Shown here: one piece after another, positions 12,494 through 24,164 of the stretch
How the letters are laid out: each line of letters starts with the position of its first letter
How positions within the stretch are numbered: position 1 is the first letter of the stretch
Source: Perognathus longimembris pacificus
Lineage: Eukaryota; Chordata; Mammalia; Rodentia; Heteromyidae
Assembly (NCBI RefSeq): GCF_023159225.1
Contig: NC_063171.1
Span: 11,980,826 to 12,044,825, forward strand
DNA: 64,000 bases
Reading direction: 5' to 3'
Translations under genes and position numbers: made by a program
The notes under the pieces: model-generated
Told to the model about the DNA's origin: nothing
Databases searched by the model: none
What the model saw: the letters and a program-made list of their open reading frames with translations, nothing else

Positions 12494-13231
12494 CCTTTCT
12501 CTTTTTTTCCTTATTTATTGTCAAAGTGATGTACAGAGAGGTTACAGTTTCATACATTAGGCCTTGGGTACATTTATTTTTTTTTCTTTTTATTATTGTC
12601 AAACTGATATACAGAGCAGTTACAGTTTCATACTTTAGGCAATGGATACATTTCTTGTACTGTTTGTTAACTCCTCCCTCATTCCCCCCTCCCCCCTCCC
12701 CTTTTACCTCTCCCCCCATGAGTTGTTCAGTTCGTTTACAGCAAATGGTTGTGCAAGTATTACTTTTGGAGTCGTTGGTCTTTTTATACTTTGTCTCTTG
12801 ATTTTGATATTCTGCTTCACTTCCCTAGTTCTAAAACCAGTATATACAGTATCCACTGTACTCAGATGAGATACAGTGATAGTTTGGGTACAACTACAGG
12901 AAGGGGATACAAGATGATCATCAACAATAGAAACTATGGTTTCACATGGCATGTTGAAAGTGATTACAACACTTATATAAGAGTCATTCCCATAACATGG
13001 AGTTTATTTCCTTAGCATCGTCTTATCCATTCGAAGGGGCATAGCTATTAAGCTCTTGTGATCCTATGCTGTGACTAGCCTAAACATGTACTAATTATTC
13101 CCTATGAGGGAACCCATAGAATCCATGTTTCTTTGGGTCTGGATCACTTGGTATAATTGTTACCAAGTCCTTCCTTTTCCTTACAAATGGGGCAATGTCA
13201 TTCTTTCTGATAGAGGCATAAAATCCCATTG
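12494..13231 (-). mobile_element. L1 3' fragment with two tandem 3' ends
   Basis: Minus-strand L1. Reading plus, a first inverted L1 3' terminus occupies about 12505-12571. A new T-run and a second, different 3' terminus then start near 12572 and continue through the 3'UTR into the last ORF2 codons at 13231. A short direct repeat, tgcagatt, at 12486-12493 and 13232-13239 brackets the whole, so both tails appear to have arrived in one event. See findings. Confidence 0.85.
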
Positions 13232-13433
13232 TGCAGATTTCAATGTTTAGAAGGTTCTGGCTAGGGTACACTTAGCTATGTTCCAAGTCTTGTTGAAATA
13301 GGATATAATTCAATGTATTATCTTAGTATAGTCAATTCCTCCTGGGATATGGTGTTCTTGCTGGAATAGTTTTGAGTTCCTTTATTTGTAGCTCAAATAC
13401 TCCCACTCCATTGCTGATGAAAATCCAAGTCCT

Positions 13434-14852
13434 GAGCAGAAGAAACACTTGCGCTCCTTGGTGCAGGATGGAACTTCCTTAACAAAGACCCAGAGAGGCT
13501 ACAAATCAAAGAAAGTTTGGACAAATGGGACTACATCAAACAGCAGAGCTTCTGCACGGCAAAGGACATAGCTCGCAAGATAAACAGAAAGCCCACAGAC
13601 TGGGAGAAGATCTTTTCCAGCCATTCAATGGACAAAGGCCTCATATCTAAACTATAAACAAACTAAAAAAAATTACCTTCCTCCACGACAAAACCGCAAA
13701 GAACCAATAGCCCCTCATCAAGTGGGCTAAAGACTTACAAAGAGACTTCTCTGATGAGGAAATGAGAATGGCCAAGAGACATATGAAAATGTGCTCTATA
13801 TCACTGGTCATAAAAGAAATGCAAATCAAAACAACATTGAGATTCCATCTCACCCCAGTAAGAATATCATATATCAAAAAAATTAACAATAACAACTGTT
13901 GGAGGGGATGTGGCCAAAAGGGAACCCTACTTCATTGTTAGTGGGAAAGTAAACTGGTTCAGCCACTCTGGCAAGCAGTATGGAGATTCCTCAGAAGGCT
14001 AAATATTGAACTCCCCTATGACCCAGCAACCCCACGTTTGGGTATCTATCCAAATAACCACAAACAAAATCACAATAAAGCCACCAGTACAGCAATGTTC
14101 ATCGCAGCACAATTTGTCATAGCGAGAATCTGGAACCAATCCAGATGCCCCTCAGTAGACAAATGGATCAGGAAAATGTGGTACACATACACAATGGAAT
14201 TTAATGCCTCTTTCAGAAAGAATGGCATTGCCCCATTGGTAAGGAAATGGAAGGACTTGGAAAAAATTATACTAAGTGAAGTGAGCCAGACCCAAAGAAA
14301 CATGGACTCTATGGTCTCCCTTATTGGGAATAATTAGCAAAGGTTTAGGCAAGTCACAGCAGAGGATCACAAGAGCCCAATAGCTATACCCTTATGATCA
14401 CATAAGATGATACTAAGTGAAATAAACTCCATGTTATGGAAACAATTGTTATATCACAGTTGTAACTACTTTCAATGTCCCATGTGTATTTGTAGCTTCT
14501 ATTATTGATGATGTTCTTGTATCACCTTCCTGTGGTTGTATCTGCACTATCTCTGTAATCTTAGCTGAGTATTTTGGAAACTGTCTATACTGGTATTAGA
14601 ACTAGGAAATTGAAAGGGAATACAAAAATTGAGAGACCCAGGGTAAAAAAAGACAAACAACTACAAAAGCAATACTTGCAAAACTGTTTGGTGTAAGTGA
14701 ACTGAACACCTCATGGGGGGAAAGGGGGAGGTGGGAGGGGGGAATGAGGGACAAGGTAACAAACAGTACAAAAAATGTATCCAATGCTTAACTTATGAAC
14801 TGTAACCTCTCTGTACATCAGGTTGATAATAAAAATTTGAAGAAAAAAAAAA
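13434..14852 (+). mobile_element. L1, 5'-truncated 1.4 kb, perfect TSD
   Basis: Starts in the C-terminal part of ORF2 and ends with the L1 3' terminus and A-tail. Flanked by a perfect 15 bp direct repeat, gaaaatccaagtcct, at 13419-13433 and 14853-14867. The ORF2 remnant includes the C-terminal Cys-rich region (about 13895-13960) and a last open piece at 14038-14337 ending SLIGNN, stop at 14335-14337. A classic target-primed insertion. Confidence 0.95.
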
Positions 14853-14867
14853 GAAAATCCAAGTCCT

Positions 14868-15283
14868 TGAACAATTATCTTTATACTTGATGGTCTGTAT
14901 TGCAATGCATCCTAGTCTCTTGTTTTCCTTTGGTGTGTATATTAAGTAATGACCTCTTTTATGTGATTTGTTATTTGTGTTCTGACTCAGTGAATTTAGA
15001 TAAGTTGCAAATTATTGCACAGAAAATAGGTGCATGAAAAGTCCACCTGTTTCATAGTCAGAATATGACAGGTAAATCTATCAACTCCAAATAGGTCTCT
15101 CTGCAAATATTCTTTTTACTTCCCTTTACTGAGTAGACATAAGTCTACTGAAGGCTAGAGAACCATGAGAAGTACTATGGAAATTAATGATGAATAATGG
15201 GAATGAATGCATGATCTTTCCCAAGATCCTTTGAAAACTCCTTCAATGGCAGATAATGCATTCAATACACTTATTTGTGTGTA
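14868..15283. other. anonymous sequence
   Basis: Nothing recognised beyond the TG-rich lead-in to the next palindrome. Confidence 0.45.
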
Positions 15284-15311
15284 TGTGTGTGTGTGCGCGC
15301 ACACACACACA
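15284..15311. repeat. 28 bp perfect palindrome, (TG)n GCGCGC (CA)n
   Basis: TG repeats, a CG core (15295-15300) and CA repeats form an exact palindrome centred between 15297 and 15298. Alternating purine-pyrimidine with a CG centre makes it prone to Z-DNA or a cruciform. CA repeats with interruptions continue to about 15335. Confidence 0.9.
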
Positions 15312-15344
15312 CACTCACACACATACACACACACTCTGATTCCA

Positions 15345-15575
15345 GGACTTGATCTCATGATCTGGGCACAGTCCCTGAGTTTCTTGTTCTTTTTTTTTCC
15401 TCAACAGTAGTGCTCTACCACTTAAGCCAAAGCTACCCTTCTGGCATTTTGGTGGTTTATTGGAGATAAGAATCTCAGATACTTTCCTGCCTGGGCTGGC
15501 TTTAAACCATGATCCTCAGATTGCAGCCTTCTGAGTAGCTAAGATTTCTGCTGAGCTACTGGCTTCTGACCCATT
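15345..15575 (-). mobile_element. 7SL-like + Geo dimeric SINE
   Basis: Inverted dimer whose 7SL/B1-like half is recognisable as 'gggctggctttaaaccatgatcctcag' split across about 15493-15520 and 'gagtagctaagatttctg' near 15534-15551. The Geo-like half precedes it (about 15365-15465). It lies between two TG/CA microsatellites. Confidence 0.7.
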
Positions 15576-15580
15576 ATTTT

Positions 15581-15582
<2 letters not shown>

Positions 15583-15619
<37 letters not shown>
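15583..15619 (+). repeat. (GT)18 microsatellite
   Basis: Uninterrupted GT dinucleotides, followed by a short TATA stretch. Confidence 0.97.
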
Positions 15620-15623
<4 letters not shown>

Positions 15624-15939
15624 CAGATTCCAACTCTGTAAAATGCATCTCCATTTTAAGGTTAAATATGTTTAATCTCAAGCTTAAACTTATTTTTAAA
15701 ATGCAGACTTTTTTCCTGAGAATCCTGGTGAGTTCCATTAGGAAATCATGAGTTTGAATGTAAAGGTATTCATATCTTTCCCTCATTTTAATTTTTATAT
15801 AAATGGATTTTCATTGCTTAGTAAAAAATATTGTATTTATTTTTATTTGTGGAAACTCTTAGCAATATAAACTGAGTATCCCAACTTGTTAAATGGTATG
15901 TCATTGTTTTGATTATTTATCTTTTAATAAACTAAAGTT
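15620..15939. other. anonymous AT-rich sequence
   Basis: Nothing recognised before the older L1 begins. Confidence 0.4.
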
Positions 15940-16960
15940 ACTTTTTATCTTAATTCATTGTACAAAGAAATTGCTGTTCAACAAAGAAGTTTGTGAATAT
16001 AAGATAGTGATCAATGTCATCTCTTTCAATATTCTCACCCATCCCTCCTAGTCCCAACCTTTCCCTAATTTTCCAAATCTACTAGGATGTGCATTGAGTT
16101 TTATGACTGCATTTTCATGCTTTCTTCTTTTACTTGTCTACTTCTCTCCTTTGGACCTCAGCCTCCCCCCCCCTCCTTCATTCAAGTACTAGTTTCAGGG
16201 TTTTTATTTTGTTCAACTAATGTTTTATGGATTCTAAGGAATTGCATTGTTTGAGTTTTCCCTAGAAGCTACATATTTCACTTAATACATTTGTGTTCAC
16301 TTGCAAAGCACTCAGAAGTGTTTCTTGGTATTTTAAAAATTAATTCTAGCTTTCACATTTGAGGAAATAAAACATGCATTGTGTGTCTCCTTAGGCCTGA
16401 CTTACTTCATTTTACATAATTATTTTCCAGATTTTTCCATTTCTTTGCAAATGATGCAATATCATTCTTCCTACTAGGTAAGTGATATTTTACTATGCTC
16501 ATATACTACATTTTCTTGACCCAGTCGTTTATTGAGAACCTTCTGGGCTGTTTTCATACCTGGGTTATGATGGATAGTGCTCCAATAACCATGGTTGTGA
16601 AAGTGGCTTAACTTTATCCTTGTTTGTTTTGAATAAAAGCCCAAGCATGGAATTGCTGAATCAGAGGGTAATTCTACGTTTTGCTGTTGTTATTGTTGTT
16701 TTTATTCTTTTTATTTATTTTTTTTATTTTTTTGCCAGTCCTGGCCCTTGAACTCAAGCCCTGCCTTCTTTTTGCTCAAGGCTCACACTCTACCACTGAG
16801 CCACAGAGCCACTTCTGGCTTTTTCTGTGTATGTGGTGCTGAGGAATCAAACCCAGGGCTTCATGTATACAAGGTGAGCACTTTACCACTAGGCCATATT
16901 CCCAGCCCCGTTGTTGTTGTTGTTGTTTTTATGTTATTGTTGTTGTTGGTGGTGGTGGTG

Positions 16961-16992
<32 letters not shown>

Positions 16993-17106
16993 TTACGAGT
17001 CTCTATAATACTTTCCAGAAATTGAGAAAGTTTATATTGCTACCAAAAGTACATGAAGATTCCTTTTTTCCCACATCTGGGCCAGTATCAGTTATTATTC
17101 AGATTT
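15940..17106 (-). mobile_element. old L1, left (3') portion
   Basis: Diverged minus-strand L1 3'UTR and end of ORF2. Recognisable blocks include 'atttttccatttctttgcaaatgatgcaatatcattctt' around 16430-16470 and 'ttgacccagtcgtttattgag' near 16516. Sequence that continues this copy resumes at 19256, so the 17107-19255 segment interrupts it. The SINE at 16733-16911 is also nested in it. The 3' edge is approximate. Confidence 0.7.
16733..16911 (-). mobile_element. IDL-Geo SINE nested in old L1
   Basis: Inverted dimer with a shortened Geo half, starting 'gccagtcctgg' and ending 'ctaggccatattcccagccc'. Both flanks are GTT/TTTAT-rich, giving a TSD-like but low-complexity repeat (near 16684-16704 and 16912-16935). 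Confidence 0.88.
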
Positions 17107-19255
17107 TATTTTTTTCTCAAGTAACTTGGGAGTACAGTCTATGGGGTTCTTTACAGGATTATGTCATCTGCAAAGAGAGTTTTCATCTTTCCCCATATTG
17201 ATCCCCTTTAGAAATGTCCCTTGCCTTATTGCTCTGACTAGGAATTCTAGTACTATGTTGAAGAGGAGTGGAAAGAGTAGACATCCTTGTCTTGCTCCTG
17301 ATTTTAAAGGAAATAACTTTAACTTTTCACCATTAAGTATAATGCTAGTTATAGGTTTTTCATGCACAGCATTATTTCACTCAGGAATGTTCCCTGGATT
17401 TCCAGTTTCTCCAAAACTTTCATCATAAATAGGTGTTGGATTTTGTCAGAACCTATTTCTGTGTCTATAGAAATAATCATTTGATTCTTGTTCTTTTCCC
17501 TATCGATGTGGTGAATTATGATATTTGACTTGCTTATATTAAGCCATCTTTGCAACCATGGAGTGAATCTGGTATGATCTTAGTGCATAACTTTTTAGAT
17601 GACTTGTTGAAGTAGATTAGCCAGATTTTTGTTGAAATGTTTTGCATTGATGTTCATCAAAGAATTTGTTCTTTAGTTCTCTTTCTTTGACGAGTCCCTG
17701 TCTGGTTTTGGCATGAGTGTTATGCTGGCTTTATAGAATGTGTTTGGTTTAGTTTGGGCATATCAGCATTTGCTATAAATTCATACATTTCTTCCAAATT
17801 CTCAAATTAATTACCACATAGGTTTGTAAAATATTCACTTATAATATTGTGAATCTTGGTTGCTTCTATTGTGATATTTTCACTCCCATCTCTGATTTTG
17901 TTTGTTTGGGTATTCTCTCTCCTTTCTTTGGTAAGATGTGATAAGAGTCTGTCAATTTTGTTAATTTTTTTCAAAGAAAGAATTGTTTTGTTGATTCTTT
18001 CTATGATTTAGGGGGCTCCAATTTATTTAATTCTGATTATTTATAAGTATTATTTTAATACTAATTATTATTTTAATGATTATTACAAAAGTCTGTTGGC
18101 TTGGGGTTTTGGCTTTTGCTCTTTTCAAGCAGCTTTGAGTGCATCATTAAATGGTTGGATTGAGATATCTCCAATTTAATGATGTAGGCACTTAGAGCTA
18201 TAAAATTTCCTCTGAGTCATGCCTTTGCTGTGTCTCAAAGGAACTAGTATTTTGTGTGCTCATTTTGGTTAAATACCATAAACATTTTAATTTATATTCT
18301 GATTTCTTCAATGACCCACTGGCGGTGTAACAATGTGTTGCCCAGTCTACACGACTTACAGGATTTTCTATGATGGCTTTTAGTGTTGAGCTCTAATTTT
18401 TTCCATTGTAGTGTGAGAGAATGCAGGGAAATATTTCAATATTTCTGAATTTGCACAGATTTTCTTTGTGCCCTAAAATATGGTCTATTTTGGAGAATGT
18501 TCCATGTTCTGCCAAGAAGAATGTATATTCTGATGTTGCTCTGTGGAATATTCTGTAAATATCATTTAAGTCTAGTTGATGTATGCAGTTGTTTAGTTCT
18601 GAGGTTTCTTTGTTGAGTTTTATTTTTTTGTGTGTGTTGATCTATACAGAGGCAAAAGTGGTGTTTTAAAGTCTCCAACAATCAATGTGTTTGGATGTAC
18701 GTGTGTTTTTAGTGTCAGTGGTGTTTGTTTGATGAAGTTGGGTGCTCCAGCATTTGGTGAATAGATATTTAGGATGGTTATATCCTCCTGTAGGAGCATT
18801 CCTTTTATTAATATGCAGTAACCTTCTTTGTCTTTTCTTACTGATTTTAATTTGAAGTCAATATTATCTTATACTAGGATTGCAACTTCATTCTATTTGT
18901 GGGAGTCATTTGCTTGATAGATTTTATTCCAGCCTTTCACTTTCAGAATATGTTTGCTTTTGGGGGTCATATGTGTTTCTTGAAGACAGAAGAAGGATGG
19001 ATCTTAGTTTTTGATCCAATTTGTCAGTCCACATCATTTAAATGGAGAATTAAGTCCACTAATATTGAGAGTTAGAATTGAGAGGTATTTCTTAGTTCCT
19101 GTCATTATATCTGTCTTTTAAGGGCTGTGCCTTATCAATTCTTGCTTTAATAACATGGTTTTCTATTTATGGTCCATTTCTCTGTTAGTATAATGTGTTT
19201 TTTTTTGTTGTTGTTGTTTTTTTAATTTTCAATGTGGAGAACGTCTTTGGTATTT
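17107..19255 (-). mobile_element. internal L1 ORF2 segment without 3' end
   Basis: Minus-strand L1 covering the middle and N-terminal coding parts of ORF2, plus sequence just upstream (about 19080-19255, the ORF1/ORF2 border). It lacks ORF2's C-terminus, the 3'UTR and any poly(A). Frames are broken; pieces at 17164-17367 and 17349-17555 match RT. The FADD box is intact at codon level (17163-17174). It sits inside an older, more diverged L1, and no TSD is visible. Confidence 0.8.
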
Positions 19256-19752
19256 GAATTCTTGATAGTGGTCATTTTGCATTTACTTCATGGCTACAGT
19301 TGTTGACCATGTGTCTTCATGTGTCTGTTGGCCATTTTCACTTCCTCTGAGAAGTCTATATTTATCTCATTCCCCCATTTTATAATTTGGTTGTGGATGC
19401 TTTGAGGGTTTCATTACTTAATCTCTTTAGATATTGTGGATAGCAGGACATTATCTAAGGGAAAGCTCACAAAAATCTTTTCCCCATTCTGTAGACTTTT
19501 AATCTAGTTACTGTATTGCTGGCCATGGAAAAACCTTCTTACTTTGATGTAATCACATCCATAAAGTCTTTCTTTGATTTGTTGTGCTTCTACATCTTTA
19601 CTCAAAATTTCCTGCCCATGTCAAGGAGTCTTAATGATTTTTTGACTTCTTCCAGTAATAGTTTCATGACTTCAGACTCAGATTAATTTTAATCATAAAA
19701 TGATTTCCTATTTAATTCAATACTTATACAAAATTGATATCTAATTTTGGGT
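19256..19752 (-). mobile_element. old L1, right portion
   Basis: Continues the older L1 of 15940-17106. Blocks such as 'tgtctgttggccattttcacttcctctgagaag' near 19321-19352 and 'catgtcaaggagtc' near 19617 match the ORF2 C-terminal coding region in inverted order. Similarity fades near 19750. Confidence 0.7.
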
Positions 19753-20309
19753 CCATAATCTGTGCAAATTAGACATCTGTGCAAATCTGTGCAAATATAG
19801 CAAATTAGACAGAAATTGAGTTAGAAATGGGGAATTATTTGAGTAATTCATAAGGACATGTGAATAAATAAAATGAGCAATTTAGTTATGATATTTTTAT
19901 TTGGTTCAGAGATAAATATTTTAAAAGTTACAGGTTGGATGAAACTTAAGCTGTACCAAAACTCCCTAGGGATGACATTGTCTGAAATACTTTTAATCCT
20001 AAATTGCTTTGTTGAATGGAGACTACTTTGTACAACTACGTAAATATAATAAAAATACAATAGAAAAGTCAAGCTATGTCAAAATATCTAATTCTTAAAC
20101 TTAGTTATAATGATGCATTATTTTTGCATATCAAGTAATATTTTAATTCATATACCCATTGTGTAATGTATAATATTCAAATTCAGGTAAGCATGCCTAC
20201 TTTTTCACTTATTTATAGAGAAAATTCAAAATCCTTTATTTTAGCTTTAAAATATAAAATCAATTATTCTCTATGACAAACGCACTTTGAGATACAATAG
20301 CAAAATATA
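19753..20309. other. anonymous AT-rich sequence
   Basis: Contains a small imperfect repetition of 'ctgtgcaaat' near 19759-19797. No gene or repeat family recognised. Confidence 0.4.
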
Positions 20310-20860
20310 TTACTTTAACATGACAGTAGTATAGTACCCACAGAGAAACCTTTCATTAATTCTTCATTTTCTTCTCTTCTACAGCCTCTGGGAACTAATA
20401 TTCTATTCTCAACGTCCAGGATATCCACACTTTTAGATTTCACCAGTGAAAGAGATACTGTGGTATTTCTCTTTCTTGTGTCTAGCATTGTTTCACCAAA
20501 TATAATGCCTTCTAGTTTCACTCAGAATGTCACAAGGGTTAAGCGTTCATCATTTTGTGAATGAATATTGCATATTTATGCCACAATTTATTCAACCATT
20601 TGTATGCTGATGGAGATAAGTTGATTCTGCTTATTTTATCCTTTTGAAGATTGCCTCAATAAACATGAGAATGATGATGTTTTGTGGACATACTTAGTTC
20701 ATCATTTTCAGGATGTACTGGAGAGTGAGATTATTGAGGAATATATGCTCTGTTTTCTTGTTTGTTTGTTTTTTGAGTAATTGTTTTAGAATACTTCCAA
20801 AGTGGCAAAAGTAAGTTTAAGTTTTGTATTTTTACTGCCCATGATTTTTAAAGTGAGGAG
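20310..20860 (-). mobile_element. ancient L1 3' fragment
   Basis: Highly diverged minus-strand L1. It keeps the motif run 'ccacaatttattcaaccatttg' near 20581-20602 and 'attgcctcaataaacatgagaatg' near 20649-20672, typical of the ORF2 end in old mammalian L1 families. Edges uncertain. Confidence 0.6.
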
Positions 20861-20904
20861 GAATTTAGAAAAGTATGGCTATATTAATATTGTCTTTGTT
20901 AAAC

Positions 20905-21290
20905 CTTTGCAATTAATTAATCAATTAGTTTTATTGAAAAAGTGATGAGCATGGCAGTTACAACTGCATAATCAAGGGCTGGGAATATGGCCTAGTGGTA
21001 AGAGTGCTTCTCTCTTATACATGAAGCCCTGGGTTCAATTCCTTAGCACCACATATATGGGAAAAGCCAGAAGTGGCTCTGGGGCTCAAGTGGTAGAATG
21101 CTAGCCTTGAGCAAAAAGAATCCAGGGACAGTGCTCAGACCCTGAGTACAAGCCCCATGACTGGCCGAAAAATAATAATAATAACAATGGCATACGTAAG
21201 GAAATCAGTACATTTATTTTAAAATATTGTTAACCCATCCTTCACTTTTCTCCTGTTTACCTCTCCCTGTTTAACTTTTAAGTAAAATGG
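20905..21290 (-). mobile_element. old L1 3'UTR fragment split by SINE
   Basis: Inverted L1 terminus ('tttattgaaaaagtgatg' near 20930-20947), interrupted by the SINE at 20976-21185, then C-rich/T-rich 3'UTR sequence ('acatttattttaaa', 'cttttctcctgtttacctctccc') to about 21275. Diverged. Confidence 0.5.
20976..21185 (+). mobile_element. IDL-Geo SINE
   Basis: ID-like half with A box 'tggcctagtgg' and B box 'ggttcaattcc' (one change from consensus), Geo half with 'gcaaaaagaa', and an (ATA)n-rich tail to about 21185. Older subfamily. Confidence 0.9.
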
Positions 21291-22389
21291 CCCTTAGCAG
21301 AATTGTAGTTACAGCATGCAGATAGATTTTCAATTCAGCTTATTTTCAAAACAAATATTTAAAACATTTATTAGTTGAGGTTTTCTCATAGTGAGCAAAA
21401 TAATTTATAAAATGCATCCTATACAGTACACTATTCTACAGTATTCTTTGAATTTAACATCATTAATCAAGGCAGTTTTCCAGATTATAAAATTAAATAG
21501 TGGTTATTCTATATCTCAAATGCAAGTCCACTTGAAATAAATAAACATTTCTTTGGTTTTGTTTCCCCAGATAAAATTTGCACAAGTCAATCATTATAAT
21601 GAAGTTCTCATAGCATTACTTTGATTCAGAATTGTCTTAAATTAGGATAATTGCACAGGCTTTTTCTACTTGGTAACTGTTCAGATGTTGAAGATAGATT
21701 GCACTTGAGTGGTGGTCAGATATCGGAGAAAGAAGAAAATATCTTTATTCATGTTCATCCTGAAGAAAGCTTTACAGTGAAACCTAGCTTTTTGTTTTTT
21801 GGCATTTTAACTGTCCACAAATGGGGTAATATTGAATTACTTCTGGAAGGTCTGCGAGGTTTAACAAATTCTCTATTTCAATATCCTTTCCTATATTTTC
21901 TGACAGCAATTCTACAATCCAGTGAGTTCTTTTCATGGAGATACTGGGCAAACAAAGGTAAGTAGAAAAAGTGAGAGTCCTTATTACTGTAATAGACTTG
22001 AGAGTAACACTGATACTTAATCCTCTCTATCCTCCATTTATGTAATAAAGTCTCCCCCATTAAATCTCCTGACAATCACAATGTCTCTCAGGTTCCATGA
22101 CACTTCTCAGTGATGTGTGATAATAGTTTCCCTTTCCATGTCTCAAAGGCTTGGCTTCTTTTATCCAATTACCATCACAGTTTCATAATGGAATATTACT
22201 AATAGTGGCCCCAAACATCCCATGCAATTTATTGTATTTCTTCTGTGTCACTTGTGTACTTTTTCTCTACTATTTCCCCTGGAAAGAATAAATTAAATGT
22301 GGTAAAAATAATGACTCCTTTCTTTTGTTGTTAGGTTTTGGTGTAGTGAGCCCAAAGTGTTAGGGGATTTTTTTGTCTACAAAAACACC
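21291..22389. other. anonymous sequence
   Basis: No repeat assigned. A 104-codon frame at 21651-21965 is followed by 'ggtaag' just before its stop, which looks like a splice donor, but the acceptor side and the protein are unconvincing. I do not call an exon. Confidence 0.4.
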
Positions 22390-22628
22390 CTGCTATCTTA
22401 GCCTGAATTGCACACACCTGTCATCCAAGCTACTCAGGAAGCTGAGCTCTGAGAATGAAGGTTTTAAGCCAGCACTGGAAGAAAAGAGCATAAGACTTTT
22501 ATCTTCAACTAATTTTCTAAAATGTAGAAACAGAGGCATGGTTCAAGTGGTAGAATGCTGACTTTGATTGAAAAGTGAGAACATGATGATCTTATTTCAA
22601 GCCACAGTATGTCACAAGATAAAAAAAA
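22390..22628 (+). mobile_element. 7SL-like + Geo dimeric SINE
   Basis: Left half: 'cacacacctgtcatccaagctactcaggaagctgag' pattern at about 22410-22446. Right half: 'catggttcaagtggtagaatgctg' pattern at about 22537-22560, then an A-run near 22620. Moderately diverged. Confidence 0.75.
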
Positions 22629-22694
22629 GAATTGATTCTTCCCTCTTCCATAACATTATAAGTTAAGTATTTATTATAAAGTAAAAGACTGCAG

Positions 22695-22830
22695 GGTATA
22701 GGTGGGTGTCGGTGTCACACACCTGTAACCCTAGATACTCAGGAGACAAATCCAGAGGATAATGTTTTAAGTTTCCATTTTCAAAATAATCATCAAAAAT
22801 CCAGTGAGACAAATGGCAAAGGGAAAACAA
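22695..22830 (+). mobile_element. 7SL-like SINE monomer remnant
   Basis: 'cacacacctgtaaccctagatactcaggag' pattern near 22715-22745 marks a B1-like left half. The right half is lost or replaced by the L1 tail that follows. Confidence 0.6.
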
Positions 22831-22844
22831 ATGCATTTGAAAAT

Positions 22845-22990
22845 AACTGTGCAACTTCAGGGGAGGGTTGCGGGGATGGGGGGTAAGAAGTGAAAATCAA
22901 TAAGAAATTTGACAAGAAATGTACTCACTACCAAACATACTAACTCTAACCTCCTGTTCATGACCTTGACAATAAAATTAAATGAAAAAA
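22845..22990 (+). mobile_element. L1 3' terminus (older subfamily)
   Basis: G-rich tract (22860-22885), 'gacaagaaatgtactcacta', then 'ccttgacaataaaattaaa' at about 22963-22982. Same subfamily type as 60099-60241. Confidence 0.8.
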
Positions 22991-23035
22991 TGTCTTGACC
23001 AAAATAATGAAACAATTTCCAAAAGAAAAAAAGAA

Positions 23036-23130
23036 GCCAGGCTGGTTAGTTCAAGTAGTAGAGTACCAGCTGTTAAATATATAAAAAGAAAATAAGAGTT
23101 TGATGCTCTCCTTAAACTCTAGAAGTATTG
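23036..23130 (+). mobile_element. Geo-type SINE remnant
   Basis: 'gccaggctggttagttcaagtagtagag' pattern at 23037-23064 followed by worn right-monomer sequence; no left half. Confidence 0.4.
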
Positions 23131-23165
23131 GCATGTCTTCATACACACATGCATACAGATGGACA

Positions 23166-23166
<1 letters not shown>

Positions 23167-23220
<54 letters not shown>
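23167..23220 (+). repeat. (CA)n(GA)n compound microsatellite
   Basis: About 17 CA units, then about 9 GA units, directly joined. Confidence 0.96.
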
Positions 23221-24108
23221 TACACAAACACAACTGCCTTTAAGCTGATTATCCAGCTTTGTTAATAGAGGAATAGAGGAAACACACATTCCTCAAATAG
23301 ATCACTGGAACTGATAAGAATTGGTGTCAGTCTTATTTCTATTGATTGGATTCTTACCCTATATATTCTACACCTGAGGCACAGAAGAACATATGGAAAC
23401 CTTTTATTCAATGTGGATACTGAGTCTCATAGGACGGTTTCCTCTTCTCACTTCAACTTCAACTATTCCACGGCCTTATTAACCTGGTAACTTCAGGGAG
23501 AGAATCTAGGCAATGAAAGAAGAGCAATCCACATTCATGAAGTTGCCACAAACTTTTACAGTAATACAAGTCCCTTGGTTTGATTAACAGTGTATAGGAA
23601 ACTATTAAATCAAATACTTTCAGGTCTTTTTATTCTGGTATGGACAAGGCAATATGGGCAAAAAGATGACCCCATAGCAAAACTGTTTCTATTTCTGTTA
23701 AAGCGAATAGTTTCTCCTCATAAAAAGGACTTGTAATCAATTTACCACTACAGGATCAATTAGTACTCAGATGAAGCAGTACTGGGGACTCTGTTACTAC
23801 CATATTGTGCATCTACCTAAACTAGTTTTGATATACGGGAACTATGCTATTAGATTCATATATAGTCTCCACCCCTACCACCATAACTATTAGATGCATG
23901 CATGTGTTTTGCTAGTAATTAATATTTAACGATTAAACCAAGTCCATTTTCTATTTGAATTATTTAGTGTCTTTTACATGACAGATGTTCTCCCGTGTGC
24001 AATAAAAAGTTGGTATTTGTGTAGTCAGTCACATACATTCTTTTGAAAGATCATTCTTTAGAACTCCTAAGCTCTATGGGTCAGTCTTTTTTTTCTGGCT
24101 CTTAACAC

Positions 24109-24111
<3 letters not shown>
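23221..24111. other. anonymous sequence
   Basis: No gene, RNA or repeat family recognised. Confidence 0.45.

Positions 24112-24163
<52 letters not shown>
24112..24163 (+). repeat. (GT)26 microsatellite
   Basis: Uninterrupted GT array of about 52 bp, likely length-variable. Confidence 0.97.

Positions 24164-24164
<1 letters not shown>

Noticed and set aside
21651..21965. 104-codon plus frame ending next to a splice-donor-like ggtaag
   Set aside because: No recognisable domain, weak acceptor side, no neighbouring exon candidates, and AT-rich codon use like the surrounding non-coding DNA.
23167..23220. CRISPR-like regular repetition
   Set aside because: Dinucleotide microsatellite without spacers; the organism is a mammal.
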